Assembly: GCF_011316935.1 (NCBI RefSeq)
Contig: NZ_WLYS01000001.1
Span: forward strand, 496,001 to 560,000
Origin: Sphingobacterium chungjuense
GTDB lineage: Bacteria; Bacteroidota; Bacteroidia; Sphingobacteriales; Sphingobacteriaceae
Direction: 5' to 3'
DNA length: 64,000 nt
Shown: piece by piece, positions 43,191 to 50,405 of the stretch
How the letters are laid out: each line of letters opens with the position of its first letter
Numbering within the stretch: the stretch's first letter is position 1
Position numbers and translations under genes: made by a program
The notes under the pieces: generated by a model
Database searches by the model: none
What the model was told of the DNA's origin: nothing
What the model saw: the letters and a program-made list of their open reading frames with translations, nothing else

Positions 43191-44555
43191 TTAGTCAAAC
43201 ATTCTTTTAGCTTGCTGATCTATCGTATACACGGCCATACAGCTTTGCACAAAACCTTCGATCAACTCATCCAGTCCTAAACCTAATATACCGAAATTTT
43301 TAATATCGAACAAGATCAGGCGCACGTCGTCATATGACCAGCCATCTGTATTTTTCACCGATAGATTAGTACCATACACTTCCCAAGAGTCCAATCCTTC
43401 TGGCAAGGGCTGATTAAGTGGATACTTAGACTTACGAGAATAAATGGCTAATGGCCGCATTCCCTTGTCTGTTGCATGCACCATCATCCGCGCGTCGAAA
43501 GCAAAGCTTCGATTCTTCGTGTCGGGCAAGGTACCTATATGGTAAAAGGCATTTTCGAACTTTTCGTTTGCATTGCTGAAAATTAATTCCTGAATCAGGT
43601 ATTTATCATCCGGATTGGCCGATAGCGCTTGGTACGCTTTATCAAACTCCGCCTGCGAAGTCACGGTGTACACACCCTGTCCTGCATTGCTATCTGGCAC
43701 CTTGATCACCATGCTTCCTTCTAATTGATCATAGTAGGAAGCTAATTCACCCAATGACACATCTAAGAAAGTTTTGGGCACGTAGATCTCCAATCCATCT
43801 TTCTTAAATTCTTGGTTGAAGTCAGCATACGCTTTGTACGCAGCACTTTTGTTTCGGCCTCCGGCCAAACAAGCTTCAATCGGGTTTAACAACAAAGTTT
43901 TGGATTTCTCCGGAATGCGATCCCAAGGATGCTGCGTGACATAACGAAATGCCGCTCTGATCGGCACCCAATTACATTGCTCGTCTTCGATGTGTAGCTT
44001 GCCATTTTCAAACTTGACGGATTCCGTGTCGCTCGACTTGTATTCTGCCAAGTAAACTGGCTCACCAAAAACATCGGCAATCGCCGAAGCATAGCCCACG
44101 TTTTCCATCGGATTTTTATCGTAGATCAGCGCGAGCGCACCCGTCTCTTCATGTGCGTCTACCATCGGCTTGAACGTATCGTTCATCAATTTGTAATAGC
44201 CGCCACTTTCTGGATCAAACTCCGGCAGTGGCATGGATTTTTGCCCAGATGGACACGAATTGGTCTCGATAACCACGAGCTTTTTCTGCCCTTTGCTATT
44301 TACTACGTGCATCAAGTCGGTACCCGCCCATTTAAAATATTTTGGCGTGTAGTTAATTACCTTCTCTAATGCTTCGCTCTGTACATGTGGATTCAAACGC
44401 ACATAGCGTTCTACGAGCTGATGATTGTTTAGATTTAAAAAATAAGACACCAATGGGTGTAGATTGGAGTTCAATGCGCGTGGATACCAGTGATCCGCCG
44501 GCTCAAAATCGCCCGGCTCTACCAAATGAACACCTTTAGAAATGGACAGTTTCAT
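43191..44555 (-). CDS. ATP-grasp-fold enzyme of unknown substrate
   Basis: The 454-residue protein has no signal peptide. The ATP-grasp pattern is visible from about residue 220: MVIKVPDSNAGQGVY with nucleotide Lys285 and a Gly-rich GQG loop (292-294), LIQELIF with the hinge Glu323, and FAFDARMMVH with metal-side acidic residues. An N-terminal region (about 1-150) contains VVIETNSCPSGQ. ATP-grasp ligases join a carboxylate to an amine or thiol through an acyl phosphate; the substrate is unknown. It begins an operon with a receiver and a hybrid kinase, a combination that suggests regulated ligation. Confidence 0.75.
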   Translation of the reverse strand: MKLSISKGVHLVEPGDFEPADHWYPRALNSNLHPLVSYFLNLNNHQLVERYVRLNPHVQSEALEKVINYTPKYFKWAGTDLMHVVNSKGQKKLVVIETNSCPSGQKSMPLPEFDPESGGYYKLMNDTFKPMVDAHEETGALALIYDKNPMENVGYASAIADVFGEPVYLAEYKSSDTESVKFENGKLHIEDEQCNWVPIRAAFRYVTQHPWDRIPEKSKTLLLNPIEACLAGGRNKSAAYKAYADFNQEFKKDGLEIYVPKTFLDVSLGELASYYDQLEGSMVIKVPDSNAGQGVYTVTSQAEFDKAYQALSANPDDKYLIQELIFSNANEKFENAFYHIGTLPDTKNRSFAFDARMMVHATDKGMRPLAIYSRKSKYPLNQPLPEGLDSWEVYGTNLSVKNTDGWSYDDVRLILFDIKNFGILGLGLDELIEGFVQSCMAVYTIDQQAKRMFD

Positions 44556-44713
44556 ATATTAAATTTTGTCTTTTTTATGGTCTTACGCCCTATCCGGATC
44601 TCTCTGCTTGTACCTTAATGAACACAGCGGATAGCGCTTTTTTAACTATTATTTTTCATGGTAACCTATCTTGCCTATCTTTTGTTGACAGATCAGGCAA
44701 AAATCATATTAAT

Positions 44714-45481
44714 TTACACCGACACATCTGCCAGATACGATAGAATATATGCTTTGTTTTTAATCAACATATAGATTCCACTGAGCACCATGCTCGATAC
44801 GACGATCATACGAAACATGTATTCGGAAATGCGACCTAGCAGCTTGCGGCCAAAGTAAACACCAACCATGGAGGCTGCGCCAACAATCAAACCGTACTTC
44901 ACGATTTCACCATTAATAAGCCCTAAGGCAGCATAGCTGATGATTTTAGTAACGTGTAATAATATCGCGTTGGCCGAACGGGTTCCTAGCAGCGCCTCTT
45001 TGGACATGCCGTACTTGAGGTATGCCGAATTCATCAACGGACCTACACCGCCAATCAGTCCCGACAGAAAGGACACCACTAAGCCCATGGGTGCAAAATG
45101 CCAGGCTTTAATCGATTTTTTTTGCTCAACTTCCGTTTTCTCTGGCGCTTTGAATTGTACGACAGTGGAAACCAGAAACAGTCCGATGATAACTTGCAAC
45201 AGATCTGTAGGCACTTCGGCCAACAAACGTGCACCTATTACCGAGCCGATAACCGTAGAAGGAAAAAGCCATTTGAACAAATGCCAGTCAATATCTTTCC
45301 AGAAGAAAAATGTTTTAGAAACGCTACTGCAGGCAATTCCAATAGTCATGATCGGCGCTACACCTTGCACACCAATGAATGCCGCAATAATCGGCATGAC
45401 TAGCAAACTAGCTCCTCCTCCGCTGAGGACACTTAAGATAAAAGTTATGATAACCCCAATGATGAGGAATATTAAATACAT
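44714..45481 (-). CDS. TauE/SafE (TSUP)-family membrane permease
   Basis: The 255-residue protein is polytopic (about eight hydrophobic segments) with the TSUP repeats SGGGASLLVMPIIAAFIGV in the first half and LSGLIGGVGPLMNSAYLKYG in the second. The family exports or imports sulfite, sulfoacetate or related anions. The substrate cannot be read. It is upstream of the ATP-grasp operon in the same direction, separated by 158 nt. Confidence 0.88.
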   Translation of the reverse strand: MYLIFLIIGVIITFILSVLSGGGASLLVMPIIAAFIGVQGVAPIMTIGIACSSVSKTFFFWKDIDWHLFKWLFPSTVIGSVIGARLLAEVPTDLLQVIIGLFLVSTVVQFKAPEKTEVEQKKSIKAWHFAPMGLVVSFLSGLIGGVGPLMNSAYLKYGMSKEALLGTRSANAILLHVTKIISYAALGLINGEIVKYGLIVGAASMVGVYFGRKLLGRISEYMFRMIVVSSMVLSGIYMLIKNKAYILSYLADVSV

Positions 45482-45530
45482 ATAAACGGGTTTGATGCTG
45501 CCACGATGCTGACATAAGAATCAAAAATGA

Positions 45531-45543
45531 TGCCTTTTAGGCA
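45531..45543 (-). terminator. Weak terminator-like hairpin after the dicarboxylate symporter
   Basis: On the minus strand a 5-bp stem with a 3-nt loop is followed within a few bases by a run of five T. It lies about 120 nt after the symporter stop. Short stem, so low confidence. Confidence 0.3.
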
Positions 45544-45606
45544 AAATAGGATGTCCTAGAATAGCCAACTAACCATTTTCGCTGCGTTAAACACGTATTT
45601 ACAGTA

Positions 45607-45620
45607 AAACGTTAACGTTT
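45607..45620. other. 14-nt perfect palindrome upstream of the TauE gene
   Basis: AAACGTTAACGTTT reads the same on both strands, within the 179-nt gap between the symporter stop and the TauE start (about 126 nt upstream of the latter). It could be a dimeric regulator site; no TAnnTTTG promoter box was found near it. Confidence 0.3.
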
Positions 45621-45660
45621 CTTAACTTTATGAGAAAATTACGAAAATAGGAATATGGGG

Positions 45661-46974
45661 CTAGGCAGGCAATTCGTAATTTACCCCATCCAATGCATCC
45701 TGCAGCTGTTGAGAATCCAATTGCTTTTCCCAGCGCGCCACCACCACTGTGGCCACGGCATTGCCCACCAAATTAGTAAGCGCGCGGCATTCGGACATAA
45801 ATTTATCCACGCCTAATATTAAAGTCATACCTGCAACAGGAACTTCAGGCACGACGGCGAGCGTAGCCGCCAAGGTAATAAATCCAGCTCCGGATACTCC
45901 AGCCGCGCCTTTGGAGCTCAGCATCGCGACCAATAACAAAATAATTTGCTGATCTAATCCTAGCTCGATATCGCATGCTTGCGCAATAAACAAGGCGGCT
46001 AAGGTCATGTAGATATTGGTGCCATCCAGATTGAAAGAGTAACCTGTCGGCACAACAAGTCCGACCACCGGTTTGGCGCATCCGGCCTTTTCCATTTTTT
46101 GCATCAAGCTTGGCAAAGCCGATTCGGAGGAACTGGTGGCTAACACCAATAACAATTCATCTTTCAAATACCGCAACAGTTTAAAAATGTTAAAACCATT
46201 GTATCGCGCCACTGCACCCAAAACCACAGCGATAAAAAAGAAAGCCGTCAAATAAAAAGTAAGCACCAAAAATAAGAGATTGGACATGGTACTCAAGCCG
46301 TATTTGCCGACGGTAAAAGCCATCGCGCCGAAGGCGCCAACAGGAGCTAATTTCATCAACATACTCACCACCTTAAAGATGGGATGCGAGAGTGCCTGCA
46401 AGAAATCATATACGGGCTTACTCTTATCGATCGTGGTAGCGATACCGATTCCAAAAATGATTGCCGTAAACAGCACTTGTAAGATATTCGTACCAGTAAG
46501 TGGGCTCACCAAGGTTTGGGGAATGATATTCATGACGAACTTGACCAAGGAAGATTCCTTCGCACCAGCGACGTATTCCGAAACGCTATCCACATCCAAA
46601 CTTTCAGGATCGATGTGTAAGCCGCTGCCCGGCCGAACGAGGTTGCTCACGATGAGTCCGATGACCAGCGCAAGTGTAGAAAATGTAAGGAAATAAATAA
46701 AGGATTTCCCCGCAACACGACCGACCTTCTTCATATCATTCATGGAGGCGATGCCCAAGGTAACCGTGATGAAGATTACCGGCGCTATAATCATCTTAAT
46801 AAGCTGAATAAAGCCATCACCCAATGGCTTTAATGACTCACCTATATTGGGATAAAAATGACCCAGAAACACTCCTGCTGCTATGGCAAATAGCACTTGC
46901 ACATAGAGCAACTCGTAAAGTCTTGGCTTACGCTTGGGCGCGTCCACACGTATGGATTGCGGCTCGATTGGCAT
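45661..46974 (-). CDS. Dicarboxylate/amino acid:cation symporter (DctA/GltP family)
   Basis: The 437-residue protein has the SLC1-type layout with eight membrane helices and the two signature elements: the Ser-rich hairpin [16 protein letters not shown] and [19 protein letters not shown] of the substrate and sodium sites. It imports C4-dicarboxylates or glutamate/aspartate with Na+ or H+. Discriminating DctA from GltP by eye is not secure. It follows the flippase gene by 25 nt. Confidence 0.92.
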   Translation of the reverse strand: MPIEPQSIRVDAPKRKPRLYELLYVQVLFAIAAGVFLGHFYPNIGESLKPLGDGFIQLIKMIIAPVIFITVTLGIASMNDMKKVGRVAGKSFIYFLTFSTLALVIGLIVSNLVRPGSGLHIDPESLDVDSVSEYVAGAKESSLVKFVMNIIPQTLVSPLTGTNILQVLFTAIIFGIGIATTIDKSKPVYDFLQALSHPIFKVVSMLMKLAPVGAFGAMAFTVGKYGLSTMSNLLFLVLTFYLTAFFFIAVVLGAVARYNGFNIFKLLRYLKDELLLVLATSSSESALPSLMQKMEKAGCAKPVVGLVVPTGYSFNLDGTNIYMTLAALFIAQACDIELGLDQQIILLLVAMLSSKGAAGVSGAGFITLAATLAVVPEVPVAGMTLILGVDKFMSECRALTNLVGNAVATVVVARWEKQLDSQQLQDALDGVNYELPA

Positions 46975-46999
46975 GCGATTAGGTTTAAAATTTCAGAGA

Positions 47000-48535
47000 T
47001 TACTTCGATGGCTGATTGGAGGCTTTAGCAGCTCCTTTCCAAAGGCGCATAATCATCGCCTTTTCGCTAATCGCTACCGCAGCGACATACACTACAAGCA
47101 GCAAATTACACCACCAGAAATTGCTATTTAACGGCCCTTGCATGATGGCGGACAATATGATAGCACTTAGTAAATATAAAGAAATCTTACTAACCGTGTA
47201 AGGAATGGGATAATTTTTCTGCCCCCAGAAATAAGACAATGAAATCATACATAGGTAGGTAACAGTCGTACATAAAGCCGCTCCTACATACGAATAACGT
47301 GGGATGACAACGATATTGAGCGCAATCGTAATTATGGCTCCGATCACAGATATATACAATCCATACCGTGTTTGATCGGTGAGCTTGTACCAGATAGAGA
47401 GATTCATGTAGATGCCCAATAACACGTAATTGAATAGCAAAACAGGGACGATCGAAAGGCCAGACCAAAATAATGCCTGCTCTACGGGATCATCCGTTTT
47501 CAAGAAATACTTTAACCAATCTAGATTAGCACAAATACCTAGCATCCCAATAACCAGAAACAGGACAAGGTAAAGCATAATATTGGCATAGGTTTTCTTG
47601 GCATTTTCATTTTTGGCGTAGGCAAAGAAAAATGGTTCGGCTCCTAATCTAAACGCAGTCACAAATAGTGCGATAAATACGGCTAATTTAGAAACAGCTC
47701 CATAAACTCCTAGCGCATCTTCCCCTTCTTTTCCCGGCAGCAGAAATGGAAAGATAATTTTATCTAAATACTCATTAATGATGAAGGAAATATTGGCAAT
47801 CAAGATTGGGAAGCTGTAGTTGAGCATGCTCTTAACTAAAGATGTATCAATCCGTAAGCGCAAAGAAGCTAATTGAGGCAATAGCAGTAGCAGGGTGCTC
47901 CCGCTGGCAATTAAGTTAGCCATAAATATATTCCCCAACACCCAATCAGGTCTGAACCAGCTGCTCAAAAACTCGTTCCAGAACGTACTCGTAACCATTA
48001 ACTTCGGAAACAAATACAGGAAAGTCAGATTGCTCCCCAAGGTAATAATGATATTGAGAATTTTGACAATCGCGTAGCGTATAGCGCGCCCTTCAGCACG
48101 CAATTTGGCAAATGGTACGACTGCTAATGCATCGGTAACAAGCACTCCGAGTAGTAATTGTACATAGATGACATAATCGGAATGCCCATCGCCTTGACTA
48201 AGCCAAGCGGCGATCTGCGACTGATTAGAAAATATTAAAAAACCAACTAGTAAAGAAGTGAGTAGCGTGATCAAAAACGCTTGATCATACACTTTTCCCT
48301 TATCTTCTGGCTTTACCTTTTGCAGATAACGGAAGAAGGTGGTCTCCATTCCGAAAGCTAGCACCGCATTTAATAGGGAAATGCAGGCATACAAATGGGT
48401 GAAAATACCATAAACTGCCACATCCCTCAGGCGACTAACGAAAATTGGCGTTAAGAGAAAATTGAGTAGCCGCGAGACAATGGTGGTAAAACCATAGATA
48501 ATTGTATCCGTCAAAAGCCGCTTGATACCAGTCAC
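47000..48535 (-). CDS. Lipopolysaccharide/oligosaccharide flippase (MATE/MOP fold), GTG start
   Basis: The 511-residue protein has about 12-14 membrane helices and begins with an amphipathic stretch, FTTIVSRLLNFLLTPIFVSR, of Wzx/RfbX-type polysaccharide flippases. Such proteins move lipid-linked sugars across the inner membrane. The start is GTG at 48535, directly after the acylphosphatase stop codon; no ATG lies nearby in frame. Translation is therefore coupled to acylphosphatase. It may serve the right-end polysaccharide cluster, but is 5.9 kb from it. Confidence 0.86.
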   Translation of the reverse strand: MTGIKRLLTDTIIYGFTTIVSRLLNFLLTPIFVSRLRDVAVYGIFTHLYACISLLNAVLAFGMETTFFRYLQKVKPEDKGKVYDQAFLITLLTSLLVGFLIFSNQSQIAAWLSQGDGHSDYVIYVQLLLGVLVTDALAVVPFAKLRAEGRAIRYAIVKILNIIITLGSNLTFLYLFPKLMVTSTFWNEFLSSWFRPDWVLGNIFMANLIASGSTLLLLLPQLASLRLRIDTSLVKSMLNYSFPILIANISFIINEYLDKIIFPFLLPGKEGEDALGVYGAVSKLAVFIALFVTAFRLGAEPFFFAYAKNENAKKTYANIMLYLVLFLVIGMLGICANLDWLKYFLKTDDPVEQALFWSGLSIVPVLLFNYVLLGIYMNLSIWYKLTDQTRYGLYISVIGAIITIALNIVVIPRYSYVGAALCTTVTYLCMISLSYFWGQKNYPIPYTVSKISLYLLSAIILSAIMQGPLNSNFWWCNLLLVVYVAAVAISEKAMIMRLWKGAAKASNQPSK

Positions 48536-48814
48536 CTACCGTTGTTTTTTGTATACTTCAAAATTGTGGTATGTCTTTGGTTCGACTTCCACGATCTGTA
48601 CATCATCTACCTGAGCGTAATCAGGACCTTCCCAGCACCATTCTTTGATGCTTTCCAACGCGAAATCATCACCCACAGCTTCCAAAAAAACAGAGCCATC
48701 GGCTTGATTCACCACATAACCTTTGACGCCTAATTGATCGGCAACGGCTTTGGTAGATGCTCGAAAATGCACACCTTGTACTTTACCGGTTACGGTGATA
48801 TTCCACTGTTTCAT
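48536..48814 (-). CDS. acyP: Acylphosphatase
   Basis: The 92-residue protein is a complete acylphosphatase: VTGKVQGVHFRAST with substrate Arg18, and the VVNQADGSV block with catalytic Asn36, and VEAVG-type strands (FLEAVGDDF). It hydrolyses carboxyl-phosphate bonds such as acetyl-P or 1,3-bisphosphoglycerate. Its TAG stop is followed at once by the GTG of the flippase gene. Confidence 0.94.
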   Translation of the reverse strand: MKQWNITVTGKVQGVHFRASTKAVADQLGVKGYVVNQADGSVFLEAVGDDFALESIKEWCWEGPDYAQVDDVQIVEVEPKTYHNFEVYKKQR

Positions 48815-48819
48815 GCTTG

Positions 48820-48827
48820 CAAATATA
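48820..48827 (-). promoter_or_regulatory. -7 box adjoining the acylphosphatase start
   Basis: TATATTTG on the minus strand ends 5 nt before the ATG, implying a nearly leaderless mRNA for the acyP-flippase(-symporter) operon. Confidence 0.45.
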
Positions 48828-48899
48828 ATCGGACATTTTCAATTTAATGCCATTCATTTTGCGATCCGATCAAGACCTCGTAATCATTAGGATAAAAGA

Positions 48900-50072
48900 T
48901 TAAACAATCCGTTGTACGGACGCTTGTGCGGTAAGAGACAAGCCGTCTAAATCCTTAATCAAAAGTAATCCCGGAGCTTTACCAACCTCTAAAGAACCAT
49001 ATTTGTCTTCTAAGCGGAGCGCTGTAGCGCCATTGATCGTAGCCCAAGCGATGGTCGTTTCGAGAGATAAATCCGTAAACTCATCGTGAATGGTCTTCAA
49101 CTCTTCTAAAATATCCAGCGTATCATTCGATGCCAGGCTATCGGTACCGATCATGAGTTTCTGCTTGCTCAGCACGAAGTTTTGCACTTTTGGCAGGCGC
49201 CCTTCAATATACAGATTGGCTTTGGGACATAGGCAGTAATACACATCTCTTCCGATCCGCGTGACATAGTCCATATCCTTCGGAGCAGTGTACGTATTAT
49301 GAACCAACACCACACGATTCTCTTCTGGCAAGAATTGGATGCTATTCTGCAAAGCATTCTTTCCATTGGCCATCACATGTTCATGCGATATGTTATTTTC
49401 TTTATAAAAATCGAGAAATGCCCCCTGTTTGTAACGGAAAAACTTGTTTTCCTCGTCGCTTTCCTGATTATGGATACTGAATATATTCTTGGTATCCACC
49501 TTATCGGAAAGTGAACGTAGCAATTTCTTCGAGCATGAATAGGCTGCGTGTGGCGTAATCGAAGTGCGTTGCGGCTCGAACTCATATTCGGTATCTCTTG
49601 CCTGATCGACTCGTTCGTCGGCTACCGCCGGATCAAAGCCAATCAGTTCTACAAAGGTATGGTAGCAGATCGGGCTTTCCGCCTTAACTGCGGCTGAAAC
49701 AGCTGTATTCACATGGTCTCCGACTACTTGTATTCCTTTGGCATACATATCTTGATCTGCTTTGATCATCGCTTGCGTAATGTCTTCCTGCGAAGCTCCT
49801 CTCTCCGACATGACGGTGCTTAAAAACTTAGGCAAGCCCGTGCTTGTAGGCACTTTGCCTCTCATATGCGAAAGTTCAAGATGGCAATGTCCATTCACAA
49901 ACCCGGGTATCAATACTCCGTCGTACCGGATCAACTCTTTATCTTGAAGCTGTGGATCAGAGGATGGGTACACTCCGATGATAAGGCCCTTTTCATCCAA
50001 AGCGACAACTCCTCCTTTGATGGCCGGAGAAGTAACAGGCAAAATGTAATCTGCAGTATAGTAAGTTGTCAT
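48900..50072 (-). CDS. Amidohydrolase-family deaminase-like protein
   Basis: The 390-residue protein has the amidohydrolase metal motif GFVNGHCHLELSHM (HxH), ITPHAAYS, VLVHNTYTAP (His) and GTDSLASNDTLDI (Asp), the pattern of the SsnA/MtaD/aminofutalosine deaminase group. It probably hydrolyses a deaminable purine or related nucleoside, but the substrate is not decided. It is divergent from the thiamine receptor, across the 333-nt region that holds the riboswitch. A 7-bp hairpin (50088-50113) sits in its leader. Confidence 0.86.
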   Translation of the reverse strand: MTTYYTADYILPVTSPAIKGGVVALDEKGLIIGVYPSSDPQLQDKELIRYDGVLIPGFVNGHCHLELSHMRGKVPTSTGLPKFLSTVMSERGASQEDITQAMIKADQDMYAKGIQVVGDHVNTAVSAAVKAESPICYHTFVELIGFDPAVADERVDQARDTEYEFEPQRTSITPHAAYSCSKKLLRSLSDKVDTKNIFSIHNQESDEENKFFRYKQGAFLDFYKENNISHEHVMANGKNALQNSIQFLPEENRVVLVHNTYTAPKDMDYVTRIGRDVYYCLCPKANLYIEGRLPKVQNFVLSKQKLMIGTDSLASNDTLDILEELKTIHDEFTDLSLETTIAWATINGATALRLEDKYGSLEVGKAPGLLLIKDLDGLSLTAQASVQRIV

Positions 50073-50217
50073 TTAGCGTAAAAATGAGTGAAGGTGAAGA
50101 AATAACCCTTCACCCTTGTAATCAAACGTAAAGAAATCTGAGCGGATTTAAAAATTAACTGCATTCAAAAATTTGCTACTTCTGAAATTTAGGCTTTTAT
50201 ATTTTGCAAGAAAAATT

Positions 50218-50225
50218 TAGCTTTG
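50218..50225 (+). promoter_or_regulatory. -7 box upstream of the TPP riboswitch
   Basis: TAGCTTTG matches TAnnTTTG; the implied start around 50230 is just before the aptamer, which fits a riboswitch transcript. Confidence 0.5.
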
Positions 50226-50235
50226 CGCCATCGAT

Positions 50236-50338
50236 TAGGGGTGCCTTGTTTTTAATAACACAAATACAGGCTGAGATTATACCCAGTTTCACATAAGCGG
50301 GAACATACCTGATCCGGATAATGCCGGCGTAGGGAGGG
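50236..50338 (+). promoter_or_regulatory. Thiamine pyrophosphate (TPP/THI-box) riboswitch
   Basis: The THI-box landmarks are in order: GGGGTGCC near 50238-50245, CTGAGA (50271-50276) followed by TATACCC, ACCTGATC (50307-50314) and GGATAATGCCGGCGTAGGGA (50316-50335). These are the conserved pyrimidine- and pyrophosphate-binding parts of the aptamer. It should turn off the downstream TonB receptor when TPP is plentiful. Confidence 0.93.
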
Positions 50339-50340
50339 AA

Positions 50341-50385
50341 GTTAAATAGAAAGTGTTGTAAACCCCTTGCAGCACTCCGTTTAAC
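50341..50385 (+). promoter_or_regulatory. Candidate riboswitch expression platform hairpin
   Basis: Directly after the aptamer, GTTAAA (50341-50346) can pair with TTTAAC (50380-50385), and GTGTTG (50353-50358) with CAGCAC (50370-50375; one G-U). It is followed by an A-rich, not T-rich, segment, so translational control or a non-canonical terminator is more likely than a standard terminator. Confidence 0.4.
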
Positions 50386-50405
50386 GATTAAAAAAACAAA
50401 TTAAC

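Larger units (their letters stand above)
50073..50405 (+). other. Intergenic region between amidohydrolase and TonB receptor genes
   Basis: The region holds a small hairpin (stem arms 50088-50094 and 50107-50113) near the amidohydrolase start, an AT-rich stretch (50140-50217), a promoter box (50218-50225), a TPP riboswitch (50236-50338) and a hairpin (50341-50385). No further coding frame of note. Confidence 0.6.

Noticed and set aside
44665-44681. Tandem CCTATCTT repeats upstream of the ATP-grasp operon
   Set aside because: Only two copies of 8 nt; the operon's receiver has no DNA-binding domain, so there is no regulator to pair them with.
44940-45485. 181-codon open frame on the plus strand opposite the TauE permease gene
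   Set aside because: It is a shadow of the permease codons; no signal or motif.
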